NCBI GenBank assembly: GCA_017521195.1 | Contig: JAFXGP010000014.1 | Coordinates: forward strand, 1-43,228 | Source of the DNA: Lachnospiraceae bacterium | GTDB lineage: Bacteria; Bacillota; Clostridia; Lachnospirales; Lachnospiraceae | Direction: 5' to 3' | DNA: 43,228 nucleotides | Shown here: piece by piece, positions 17,336-24,665 of the stretch | Numbering within the stretch: position 1 is the stretch's first letter | Layout of the letters: the number at the start of each line of letters is the position of its first letter | The notes under the pieces: model-generated | Seen by the model: only the letters and a program-made list of their open reading frames with translations | Database searches by the model: none | What the model was told of the DNA's origin: nothing | Made by a program: the position numbers and the translations under genes

Positions 17336-18727
17336 CTAAAACAAGCTGCCGCCATTTACCTTATAATATCCTATCATAGCTACAAACGTACTATATAATA
17401 AACAAAATGTTAAAAATGCATATACAGCATGATACATAAAAGCACAACTCATAGCTTGCATTTTAGGATTCTTTTTTCCTACTATATCACTTAATAAAGT
17501 AACCAACTTTTCAAAGCCAATAGTAAGGAAATACATAAACGGAATTACCATAGGAAGATAATAACGTCCCTGTGGCTGGAAATCATAAGTATAGGAATAA
17601 TACAATGCCAAAATCACCGGAATTACAATAGCAATCACCATAGTCACATTCACACATATCTTCTGGTAACGGTTCATCCAGGTAAGTACCTGTGCTTTCT
17701 TTGGAATCAATAATCCTATCACACAAAGGAAAAATGCTCCCGCAAATGCCCAATATATATAATGATGTGTCGGAATACGCATCGGTCCGAACATAGCTAT
17801 GAAACTTCTCCAAACAAGTGTAAAATAATCTGTTCCAAACACCATTTCTATCAATGGGATTCCAAGACGTTGGTATGTATCTCGAGTATATGGATTAAAA
17901 GGCTCTGTACAAGTTTGGGCAGCACATATCTGACGTGCCTCTAATGCCAAGATATCACCATCATAGAGAATTCCATTGCGGATAAACCACCAGGAAATCC
18001 CCAGTAATACAATAACACTAATTAGGATACCTTTTTTCAACAGATTCTGATAATCATAAGAAACCTTGTTTGATTTAATTTTTACAAAATATGCCCCAAA
18101 TAACAAAATCGCACAAAGTACAATTCCATAACAATTATAATAAGACAATGCACATAAAATAATACCTATCGCTAACTCTACACAACTCTTTTTTGAAAAT
18201 TCTTCTTTCATACCAAGAATTGATGCATGCAACACAATAGCAATGGATAACAGTCCCATGGAGTCCGTATTCACATAGGTATGTACGAACATATTTTGAG
18301 GAAGAAACGCAACTGCCAGTGTGAAAAACCAAACAGTTTTCTTATTATCGAAAAGCAGGTCACCCAGTTTCTTCACATAAAGTGCTGTAATCAATCCCAT
18401 GAATACATCTACCAGACGTGATATGAAAACTCGCATTTCCAAGGTTGGTTCAAATACAGAAACTGCACGGAGCAAATAACCGTCAATCATATAGGTAAGC
18501 ATAGGCTGAAACGCATAAGATGCTCCAAAACCATCTATAAGTACTTCCGGATCATCCCCCACCGGAAGGGTTCCGTGTTTATATATATATTCTACAATCT
18601 TAAAACGATTAATCTCATCCGGACCGTCACCAAAAGGCTGAATGGTTGCAAATGTCATCATACATGCCACCAAAACTAATATCATACAAAGCACACGAAA
18701 GGATTCCGAATGTAGTTTTTTGCTCAT
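17336..18727 (-). CDS. DUF2142/GT-C-type polytopic membrane protein, probable glycosyltransferase
   Basis: 463 aa with about 11-12 membrane helices. The first extracytoplasmic loop carries FGDGPDEINRFKIVEYIYKHG, resembling the acidic PDE..H motif of GT-C glycosyltransferases in DUF2142 proteins. The large loop around NGILYDGDILALEARQICAAQTCTEPFNPYTRDTYQRLG and the C-terminal YDFQPQGRYYLPMVIPFMYF (QGRY motif) also fit. The likely role is transfer of a sugar from a lipid-linked donor to a cell-surface glycan or protein. The start is the ATG at 18727 after AAGGAGGG; an extension to 18748 would include the site itself. No other glycan genes are adjacent. Confidence 0.75.
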   Translation of the reverse strand: MSKKLHSESFRVLCMILVLVACMMTFATIQPFGDGPDEINRFKIVEYIYKHGTLPVGDDPEVLIDGFGASYAFQPMLTYMIDGYLLRAVSVFEPTLEMRVFISRLVDVFMGLITALYVKKLGDLLFDNKKTVWFFTLAVAFLPQNMFVHTYVNTDSMGLLSIAIVLHASILGMKEEFSKKSCVELAIGIILCALSYYNCYGIVLCAILLFGAYFVKIKSNKVSYDYQNLLKKGILISVIVLLGISWWFIRNGILYDGDILALEARQICAAQTCTEPFNPYTRDTYQRLGIPLIEMVFGTDYFTLVWRSFIAMFGPMRIPTHHYIYWAFAGAFFLCVIGLLIPKKAQVLTWMNRYQKICVNVTMVIAIVIPVILALYYSYTYDFQPQGRYYLPMVIPFMYFLTIGFEKLVTLLSDIVGKKNPKMQAMSCAFMYHAVYAFLTFCLLYSTFVAMIGYYKVNGGSLF

Positions 18728-18775
18728 AAAAATTTCCCTCCTTATCACAATGAAATTATTATAACAAAAAAATAA

Positions 18776-18813
18776 GTTATTTACAGTATAATTTTATTTA
18801 TACTGTAAATAAC
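18776..18813 (-). terminator. Terminator of the 18837-19430 gene
   Basis: Perfect 15-bp stem GTTATTTACAGTATA (18776-18790) with its complement at 18799-18813. The minus-strand transcript continues TTATTTTTTTG. The same T-rich stretch leads into TATAAT (18763-18758), a likely -10 for the gene downstream. Confidence 0.85.
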
Positions 18814-18836
18814 CTTTTACTACAAGTCCTCACTTC

Positions 18837-19430
18837 TTATATTGTTCCGGTGTCCGAAACACTTGCCATAGTATCCGCTACTTCTACAATAGCCGGTCCG
18901 TCAGCAAAGGCTTCTGTCCCATCTGCAATTTCTGTCGGATCATCAGGAGCCTGTTTGTCTTCTTCCTCTTCCCACAAAGATTCATATTCTTCCTTTTCCT
19001 TTTTGGTTAAGGCTCCAATATTTTTAGCTGCCTGATATAACTCCATACTATAATCCATCAGCTTCTTCTCATCTGTTGGTGGCACAATTCCGCCATTCAT
19101 AATCCGTCTTGCAACTTCCATAATTTTTCCAAGGTCCACCATACCCTCTTCCATGGCTTCTCCCTGTTGTTTTGCTGATTCCATATTAGAAATAGCGGAC
19201 CATTGTTGCATCAACTTGTCCATATATTCCTGATACTGATTCTTTTGTTCTTCCACAGCTTTTATACTCAACTCCAAAGTTGCCGCTTCATTGGCATAGG
19301 TCACTGTCCCGTTTTCTTCGGACTTCATCTTTTCTTCCAACTCTTTCTTTTGCTTGTAAAGAGCTGTGTGCTGCTCGTGATAAGCTTTTATCTGTGTACT
19401 GTAAAGTTGTCTCGCTTCTGCTATCTTCAT
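18837..19430 (-). CDS. Coiled-coil protein of unknown function
   Basis: 197 aa, soluble, no signal peptide. Residues 1-95 form heptad-like helices rich in E, K and Q (HEQHTALYKQKKELEEKMKS, IKAVEEQKNQYQEYMDKLMQQW). A middle section has VDLGKIMEVARRIMNGGIVPPTDEKKLMDYSMELYQAAKN and the tail is very acidic (YESLWEEEEDKQAPDDPTE). I recognise it only as a conserved type in Lachnospiraceae. AAGGAATGTGATGAT precedes the ATG. It is monocistronic, with a strong terminator. Confidence 0.7.
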   Translation of the reverse strand: MKIAEARQLYSTQIKAYHEQHTALYKQKKELEEKMKSEENGTVTYANEAATLELSIKAVEEQKNQYQEYMDKLMQQWSAISNMESAKQQGEAMEEGMVDLGKIMEVARRIMNGGIVPPTDEKKLMDYSMELYQAAKNIGALTKKEKEEYESLWEEEEDKQAPDDPTEIADGTEAFADGPAIVEVADTMASVSDTGTI

Positions 19431-19571
19431 ATCATCACATTCCTTTGTCTGTAGCTACATCCGTGTTAAAATCTTTTTCGAATAAACAATTAATGTCCTT
19501 CTATTGTTATATCGACATACACTATAGCTTTCTGAACAAACAACTTATTTCTTTTTATTATAATATATGGA

Positions 19572-19687
19572 GACATACTCCTTTACGCCTGTAATAAATA
19601 TTAAAATGGCATCTTCTGCCTTAATGCTTTGGCAGTTTCAATACCATTCATGCCATCCATTTGTATATCAAGAAATACTAATCCTAA
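19572..19687 (-). pseudogene. Remnant of a LytTR/AgrA-type response regulator receiver domain
   Basis: The minus strand reads LGLVFLDIQMDGMNGIETAK, continuing ALRQKMP, then after a frameshift DAILIFITGVKEYV. This is the phosphoacceptor Asp loop (VFLDIQMDGMNG) and following strand of a receiver domain. A stop lies two codons upstream of LGLVF, a frameshift splits the remnant and stops follow, so no functional protein is possible. It sits beside a matching sensor-kinase remnant (19933-20204). No DNA-binding domain remains. Confidence 0.7.
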
Positions 19688-19735
19688 TCAAAACTTCACC
19701 TTCTTTTTGCTTTTCGTTACCTATATCGGCACCTT

Positions 19736-19767
19736 TTTTAATTCCCCCGAATTCGGGGGAATTAAAA
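19736..19767. repeat. 32-bp perfect palindrome
   Basis: The arms TTTTAATTCCCCC (19736-19748) and GGGGGAATTAAAA (19755-19767) flank GAATTC; the whole 32 bp is self-complementary. It lies between the two halves of the decayed two-component system. It could be a small mobile palindromic repeat, a terminator or an operator. Confidence 0.7.
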
Positions 19768-19932
19768 CTATTTCAAATACAAATATTCTTTCTGTTCTTC
19801 TAAAACTAACATCTGCTGAATAAGCGTAAGGCAATTTATAATTGTTTTCAACAAAATTATTCAATAAATAAGAAAGAAAAGGACAAAGAATCTATCCTTC
19901 TTTCCCCATTCTAATTTTACTCTTGCTAATCA

Positions 19933-20204
19933 TTAATTCACTATTAACATCACTGTTAACGTAAAACTTTTCTTCTCCTGTCTGATATCAATATCCCCGT
20001 AATATTTCTGGGATACCTTTCGGATGTTAGTAAGTCCAAATCCATGATTTTCTTTATCTTTCTTTGTGGTTTCCGCAAACCGGTTTCCATTTCTATTTCT
20101 ACTTTTTTGCAAATGCAATTACTTATTTCCAACATATATGCATTTTGGGGGCGATAGGATAATATTGCTATCCAAGGCCTCTCACATCCCCTCGTCCCAT
20201 GCAT
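19933..20204 (-). pseudogene. Remnant of a GHKL sensor histidine kinase (AgrC-like), frameshifted
   Basis: Two overlapping minus-strand frames each give half of a GHKL ATPase domain: NAYMLEISNCICKKVEIEME in one, then TTKKDKENHGFGLTNIRKVS, continuing QKYYGDIDIRQEKKSFTLTVML, in the next. The HGFGLTNIRK block is the G-box of AgrC/LytS-type kinases. Neither the dimerisation region nor the sensor membrane domain is present. Outside the two remnants and the palindrome, the 858-bp gap 19431-20288 shows only AT-rich filler, an ATGTTGTGAA direct repeat near 20213/20236 and the next terminator. Confidence 0.7.
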
Positions 20205-20250
20205 GTAGCCAAATGTTGTGAACCAACCTTTTTATGTTGTGAAATAAAAA

Positions 20251-20282
20251 GACAGCATCTATGAACTATCATAAATACTGTC
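20251..20282 (-). terminator. Terminator of the DUF3990 module
   Basis: A 14-bp stem with two G-U pairs (20251-20264 with 20269-20282, 4-nt loop) lies 7 bp after the stop at 20289 and is followed on the minus strand by TTTTTATTTC. Confidence 0.78.
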
Positions 20283-20288
20283 ATTCCT

Positions 20289-20771
20289 CTATCCTTTTTC
20301 ACTTCGTATTCTCTTTAATATCTCCACACCTCTTTGAATATAGTCCTGTTCCATAATTCCCTTTGATTCCTTTATTCTTTCAACCACCTGCATAGGGTCC
20401 AGCGAGTGGTAGGGAAAATATAGTTTTCTTAATTCCTCCGGCTTTATTATTCGATATACTGACTTACTGCTTACTTCATGGGTATACGCCCAATAACGAT
20501 AAATATATCCCATCCAATATAATTCTTCACCTGCATATTTTATTTTTCCATATTTGCTTTTTCCATATTCATTTTCAATCTCTTCAATCGCATCAGATAC
20601 AGAAAATGCTTCAAATAGGAAACCCTCTTTATCCATTCTCTCTGCCGTTTGAGAATACATGAATCTTCTCAAAAAAATAGGAGAACTACATTGTGTTTTT
20701 ATCAATGATTGTTCAAATAATTCTCCTTGATATTTACTCAACCTTAATCCACTTTCATCAAACTCTCTCAT
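20289..20771 (-). CDS. Partner protein of the HTH-DUF3990 gene (putative toxin-antitoxin component)
   Basis: 160 aa, soluble. Notable stretches are SSPIFLRRFMYSQTAERMDKEGF, EEIENEYGKSKYGKIKYAGEELYWMGYIYRYWAYTHEVSSKSVYRIIKPEELRKLYFPYHSLDP and the end MEQDYIQRGVEILKRIR. I do not know a catalytic motif here. Its ATG overlaps the stop of the upstream gene as ATGA (20768-20771), so the two are translationally coupled, as is usual for toxin-antitoxin pairs. Which of the two is the antitoxin cannot be told from sequence. Confidence 0.7.
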   Translation of the reverse strand: MREFDESGLRLSKYQGELFEQSLIKTQCSSPIFLRRFMYSQTAERMDKEGFLFEAFSVSDAIEEIENEYGKSKYGKIKYAGEELYWMGYIYRYWAYTHEVSSKSVYRIIKPEELRKLYFPYHSLDPMQVVERIKESKGIMEQDYIQRGVEILKRIRSEKG

Positions 20772-21622
20772 TGCAAAATTTCCTCAATATATTTTCCTTT
20801 TCCACGATATTGTCTTCTGGCAATTTTTACTTTATCACGGTTTATTTCTACAAATTCTTTTCGCGATTTTAAATAATATTCTTTTTCTTCCTGCGCTAAA
20901 AAACAATGTTCAAGCACCCTTATCTGATTAATAGCTTTCTGCGATACAAAAACATACTGATTCCCCAAATTGGTTGCAGACAAACAATGCTGACATTGAA
21001 CATCTGTAATCTCACCTTCAATAAAACTATCAATAATTTCAAACATTCTATTATCTGCAATGGGCGCAATAAAATAATCAATATCTTTATTTTTTCCAAT
21101 TAATTCAGCTATTATTTCTGAATTTGCAAATTCTTCCAAACGATCTCTATAATATGCAATCGTCAGCATCCATTCTCGATCCACATTATATTTTTTATAA
21201 TTTAATCCTTCTCTATTAAAATCCAACATATACAAAGATGAATTTGAAAATGCTGAAACAAACATTGCAGATTGTTCTAAACTTTCGCCACAATAAAATC
21301 CCTGTCCGAAATCATTGTTTTTTCTCGACTTTTCCACACTAATTGGTCCTTCAATTATGTTTTTTGCTCCATGGAATAATAAAACATGTTGTTTTTCAGA
21401 TAATTCTTCTTTATATAACTGTTCTTTAATCTTATTTAGACGAATTCCTGATCGAAATGCAAAATTATAAAATACCTCTAAATTTAATTCACTTATTTTT
21501 CTCTTACCCGTAAGCCAATTATTCAAAGTTATTCTTGAGACACCTATTTCCTTCGCCATTTCTTCTGTTGTCAATTCAAGAAGTTCACGTACAATTTCTA
21601 TATCTTGCGCAAGTTGATACAA
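20768..21622 (-). CDS. XRE-type HTH fused to DUF3990 (ADP-ribosyltransferase-like) domain
   Basis: 284 aa. Residues 6-70 form a helix-turn-helix (ELTTEEMAKEIGVSRITLNNWLTGKRKISELNLE). Residues 78-235 match DUF3990: LLFHGAKNIIEGPISVEKSR and NDFGQGFYCGESLEQSAMF, where H84 and Y110 recall the H and Y of H-Y-E ADP-ribosyltransferases. These domains occur in toxin-antitoxin-like loci of Firmicutes, usually with the HTH separate. The start is a TTG at 21622, 7 nt after AGAGGGG; the first internal ATG would destroy the HTH. A pair of near-identical operators (21640-21709) lies directly upstream, suggesting autorepression by the HTH. Confidence 0.82.
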   Translation of the reverse strand: MYQLAQDIEIVRELLELTTEEMAKEIGVSRITLNNWLTGKRKISELNLEVFYNFAFRSGIRLNKIKEQLYKEELSEKQHVLLFHGAKNIIEGPISVEKSRKNNDFGQGFYCGESLEQSAMFVSAFSNSSLYMLDFNREGLNYKKYNVDREWMLTIAYYRDRLEEFANSEIIAELIGKNKDIDYFIAPIADNRMFEIIDSFIEGEITDVQCQHCLSATNLGNQYVFVSQKAINQIRVLEHCFLAQEEKEYYLKSRKEFVEINRDKVKIARRQYRGKGKYIEEILQ

Positions 21623-21639
21623 TATAATCCCCTCTTTTC

Positions 21640-21709
21640 AAACTTGTTTGTAAACAAGTTTACAACATTATTTTCCTATTTGTCAACAAACTTGTTTGTA
21701 AACAAATTT
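21640..21709 (-). promoter_or_regulatory. Duplicated operator of the HTH-DUF3990 operon
   Basis: Two 22-bp inverted repeats: AAACTTGTTT-GT-AAACAAGTTT at 21640-21661 (perfect) and the same with one arm base changed at 21688-21709. Centres are 48 bp apart. The first ends 18 bp before the start codon, so bound protein should block transcription. Confidence 0.75.
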
Positions 21710-21747
21710 ACAATTATGTTTAAAATATTCCTAATTTTATCAAAAAT

Positions 21748-21783
21748 GCACCTCCAAATGCATATACCGACATTTGGAGGTGC
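21748..21783 (-). terminator. Terminator of the VOC-family gene
   Basis: Perfect 13-bp stem GCACCTCCAAATG (21748-21760) with its complement at 21771-21783, followed on the minus strand by ATTTTTG. Confidence 0.85.
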
Positions 21784-21831
21784 TTCTCATTAAAATTTAC
21801 TATTTGATTTTATTTTTAAACTAACAAACTT

Positions 21832-22218
21832 TTAGAGTATCTGGCAGAATTCAACAGGTTCTCCGGAAGGACTCATGATTTTAAAATATTTAACACCATG
21901 TTCCCAAACAGTTGGAAGTGACTGAATACCTTCTTCTTCAAACGTATATCCCTGTTCTAAGCAATACTGATAATCTGCTTCGATATCATCTGATGAAAAA
22001 CAAAAATGATCAATTTTGCCCGGTGCAGCAACACCTCCGATAGGTTGGAATATTTCATAAATGATATCACCACTTTGAACAAATTTAATTGGTTCTCCCG
22101 CAGGACTTTTAAATTCACCAATTAATTTGAATCCCAACACATCTATGTACCAGTTTACTGTTGCTTCAATGTCGTTAGTTCCTAAACCAATATGACCTAA
22201 AGTTCTGTTTTTAATCAT
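21832..22218 (-). CDS. VOC (glyoxalase/bleomycin-resistance) family protein
   Basis: 128 aa in two beta-alpha-beta-beta-beta repeats. The first begins LGHIGLGTNDIEATVNWYIDVLGF and the second KIDHFCFSSDDIEADYQYCLEQGY. Putative metal ligands H9, H71 and the glutamate in GEPVEFCQIL near the end fit glyoxalase I-type proteins. The substrate is unknown; lactoylglutathione-type, methylmalonyl-CoA epimerase-like and dioxygenase-like members all share these features. GGAGGT lies 9 nt before the ATG. It is a single-gene unit with its own promoter and terminator. Confidence 0.85.
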   Translation of the reverse strand: MIKNRTLGHIGLGTNDIEATVNWYIDVLGFKLIGEFKSPAGEPIKFVQSGDIIYEIFQPIGGVAAPGKIDHFCFSSDDIEADYQYCLEQGYTFEEEGIQSLPTVWEHGVKYFKIMSPSGEPVEFCQIL

Positions 22219-22268
22219 AAAATTTGACCTCCATTTTTTTCGTTAAAAAGGTAATTGTTTATAGAAAA

Positions 22269-22297
22269 ATTATACAAGTTTAACCCTATTAATACAA
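22269..22297 (-). promoter_or_regulatory. Promoter of the VOC-family gene
   Basis: Minus strand TTGTAT (22297-22292), 17-bp spacer, TATAAT (22274-22269). Confidence 0.65.
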
Positions 22298-22319
22298 GAT
22301 TAAATAATCATGTATTACC

Positions 22320-23657
22320 TTAATATGTTTTGTACGGAACTTCCTCTTCTATTGCATATTGTTCTGCATAAGAGCCTGCCCGTACGGAAAGTGTGAGGTT
22401 TTTGCATCCACCGAAGGCATTACGTCCTATCTGATTTACACCGGATGGTATTTCCATTGCTTTCAGATTATCACAATAGCCAAATGCTGATTCGCCGATT
22501 TCTGTTACACTGGATGGGATTCTTACTTCCTCTATGGAATCACATTCGTTAAACAGATAAGCAGGCAATACACTGATTCCTTCTTCAAAGCTTACTTGAT
22601 TAATGTTCGCTCCTCTAAAAGTATAATACCTATCCACTACCAGACTTTCACTGATTTCCACTTCTCCTATACTTACTCCGCTAAATGCACTGTTTTCTAT
22701 GGTTCGGCCTGTGGTGGTTAATTTCTCCAGTTTCAGATTTGTACTTCCGTTAAAGGCTGCACGTCTTATTATCTTCACACTGTCCGGGATTTCAACCTTC
22801 TTTAAATTATCACAGTACGCAAATGCTGAGTCTCCGATCTCCGTTACACTATCCGGAATTCTTATTTCCTCTATGGAATCACATTCGTTAAACAGATATG
22901 CAGGCAGCACTCTGATTCCTTCTTCAAAGCTTACCTGATTAATGTTTGCTCCTCTAAAAGTATAGTATCTATCCACTACCAGACTTTCACTAATTTCTAC
23001 TTCTTCTATGCTTACTCCACTGAACGCATTGTTTTTAATGGTTCGGCCCGTCGTAGTCAGTTTTTCCAGCTTAAGATTCTTACAACCTCTAAAGGCCGCG
23101 TTTCCTATTATCTTCACACTATCCGGGATTTCCACTCTTACCAATTCATCATAATGCGCAAATGCAGAATCACCTATTGCCGTGATACCTTCTTCAATAA
23201 CAACTCTAAAGTTACCATCCAGTTCGTATCCTGACAGTTTTTCTTCAACATCTTCCTTCGTCAGTTCCCCATTACCATCAAACACTATGGTAACGCCTGC
23301 AATGCTTTCTTTTTGCTCAGACACTATCTGAGACAGATAACTTCCACTGACAAATTTGTCCGGTTCTGCAGTCTGTGTAAGTACTGCAACAGTGGCAACA
23401 GAAGCAACGGTATATACCATATTTTGAAGCATTTTTCTATGCTGTTTCTTCTTTTTTTGCTCTTTTTCATTGGTCTTGTTTGAATTTTCGACCACTATTT
23501 CGGGTTCAATACTGTCAACATATTCTTTTCCATTATCAGTATATTCCCCCAACTCTTTAAAGTACTCTGAAGTTGCCCCGTCCAGTTGTTCTTTGGGTTC
23601 TATGTAGTTTGGAACCTCTGAATACTCTATATAAGTGCTAGCATATTCTTTGTTCAT
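22320..23657 (-). CDS. BspA-like leucine-rich repeat protein with one transmembrane segment
   Basis: 445 aa. An acidic, tyrosine-rich N-terminal 75 residues and a KKKKQHRK stop-transfer-like cluster precede one hydrophobic helix (about 76-94). The remaining 340 residues are LRR_5 units with the pattern IPDSVKIIGNAAFRGCKNLK. The polarity suggests a cytoplasmic tail and an extracytoplasmic LRR. A 113-residue block is present twice almost identically (339-bp tandem duplication, see the repeat entry). The ATG at 23657 is 15 bp after the mscS stop, so the two are cotranscribed. Function is unknown; adhesion or surface recognition is common in this family. Confidence 0.85.
   Translation of the reverse strand: MNKEYASTYIEYSEVPNYIEPKEQLDGATSEYFKELGEYTDNGKEYVDSIEPEIVVENSNKTNEKEQKKKKQHRKMLQNMVYTVASVATVAVLTQTAEPDKFVSGSYLSQIVSEQKESIAGVTIVFDGNGELTKEDVEEKLSGYELDGNFRVVIEEGITAIGDSAFAHYDELVRVEIPDSVKIIGNAAFRGCKNLKLEKLTTTGRTIKNNAFSGVSIEEVEISESLVVDRYYTFRGANINQVSFEEGIRVLPAYLFNECDSIEEIRIPDSVTEIGDSAFAYCDNLKKVEIPDSVKIIRRAAFNGSTNLKLEKLTTTGRTIENSAFSGVSIGEVEISESLVVDRYYTFRGANINQVSFEEGISVLPAYLFNECDSIEEVRIPSSVTEIGESAFGYCDNLKAMEIPSGVNQIGRNAFGGCKNLTLSVRAGSYAEQYAIEEEVPYKTY
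22500..23177 (-). repeat. 339-bp tandem duplication inside the LRR gene
   Basis: Copy one (22839-23177) and copy two (22500-22838) encode 113 residues each; both contain LTTTGRTI, SGVSI-EVEISESLVVDRYY, TFRGANINQVSFEEGI and VLPAYLFNECDSIEE. A third, partial unit follows. The offset was measured from matching DNA at 22591 and 22930. Confidence 0.85.
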
Positions 23658-23672
23658 AACTATCACCACATC

Positions 23673-24566
23673 TTATTTACTATGTACATCAACTTGTGGA
23701 TAAGGAATATTAATTCCTGCTTTATCAAAAGCAATTTTCAATTCTTTATTTAAAATACGTTTGCCTTTAAAAATATTTTCTTCATTAACATCAGCAAGGA
23801 AACGTAATACTACACTGGAATCCGCCAAATTTTCCACACCCGCACATTCTACTTTCCCTACAAAGATATCAGGATGTTTTTCTTTGATTGCCGGCAATAT
23901 TTTCTCTAACTTTTTATCCAATTCTTCTAAATCAATATCATAAGACACACCTACATCGGTAACAGCAACAGAACGGTAATTAGAACGGTTAATAATGTTT
24001 TTCAATTCAGAATTGCTGATAATCTTAACATTCCCTCCTGCATCCTCTAAACTTAATGTTCTGATACCAATTTCTTTTACTTTTCCTCTAAATCCGTCAA
24101 TCTCGACAATATCACCTACATTGTACTGATTTTCAAAAAGAATAAACACACCGGTTACCAAGTCTGCCACGAGACTTTCTGCACCAAAACCTAAAATCAA
24201 AGCTACAATCCCGACACTGGCAAAGATTGTGCTTACATTCACTCCGATGATGGATAACACCCAACAGAATGCTACCAATACAGCCCCATACTTAATAAGG
24301 CTGGAAGCTACTGTTGCAATAGTTCCTGTTCTTCCTTTCATCTTTCGGAAAATATTCAGAATTACCAATAAAATATTACTTACAAGTACTACTAAGACAA
24401 CTGCAACCACTGCATTGATTACCATGTCAATACTTAAATCGATACCTTTCTCCATACCACCTACGGATGCAAATAACTGACTGTTCTTAAAAAGTAATGA
24501 CATCACTACCAATAGCACACATGAAACAGCCAAACTAATAATATTTTTTACAACACCTTTCTTCAT
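23673..24566 (-). CDS. mscS: MscS-family small-conductance mechanosensitive channel
   Basis: 297 aa with membrane helices near 8-26, 45-75 and 85-105, and the pore helix TIFASVGIVALILGFGAESLVADLVTGVFILFENQYNVGDIVEIDGFRGKVKEIGIRTLSLEDAGGNVKIISNSEL, the MscS signature. A cytoplasmic beta and alpha/beta domain completes the protein. It releases solutes on hypo-osmotic shock. AAAGGAGAAAAGAAG precedes the ATG, and an extended -10 promoter lies upstream. The LRR gene follows in the same unit. Confidence 0.93.
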   Translation of the reverse strand: MKKGVVKNIISLAVSCVLLVVMSLLFKNSQLFASVGGMEKGIDLSIDMVINAVVAVVLVVLVSNILLVILNIFRKMKGRTGTIATVASSLIKYGAVLVAFCWVLSIIGVNVSTIFASVGIVALILGFGAESLVADLVTGVFILFENQYNVGDIVEIDGFRGKVKEIGIRTLSLEDAGGNVKIISNSELKNIINRSNYRSVAVTDVGVSYDIDLEELDKKLEKILPAIKEKHPDIFVGKVECAGVENLADSSVVLRFLADVNEENIFKGKRILNKELKIAFDKAGINIPYPQVDVHSK

Positions 24567-24604
24567 CTTCTTTTCTCCTTTGTATTTTAATAAAACGATA
24601 ATTA

Positions 24605-24613
24605 ATTATACCA
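24605..24613 (-). promoter_or_regulatory. Extended -10 promoter of the mscS-LRR operon
   Basis: TGGTATAAT on the minus strand (24613-24605) is a TGn-extended -10, about 40 bp upstream of the start codon. No good -35 is visible. Confidence 0.5.
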
Positions 24614-24665
24614 TTTTTATACTGCAATTCGATGCATAATGCCCGCACTTTTCCGTTTTCGATTA

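Noticed and set aside
21605-21793. Plus-strand open frame over the DUF3990 operators
   Set aside because: It is made of the operator repeats (LFVNKFT repeated), has no ribosome site and lies antisense to the promoter region.
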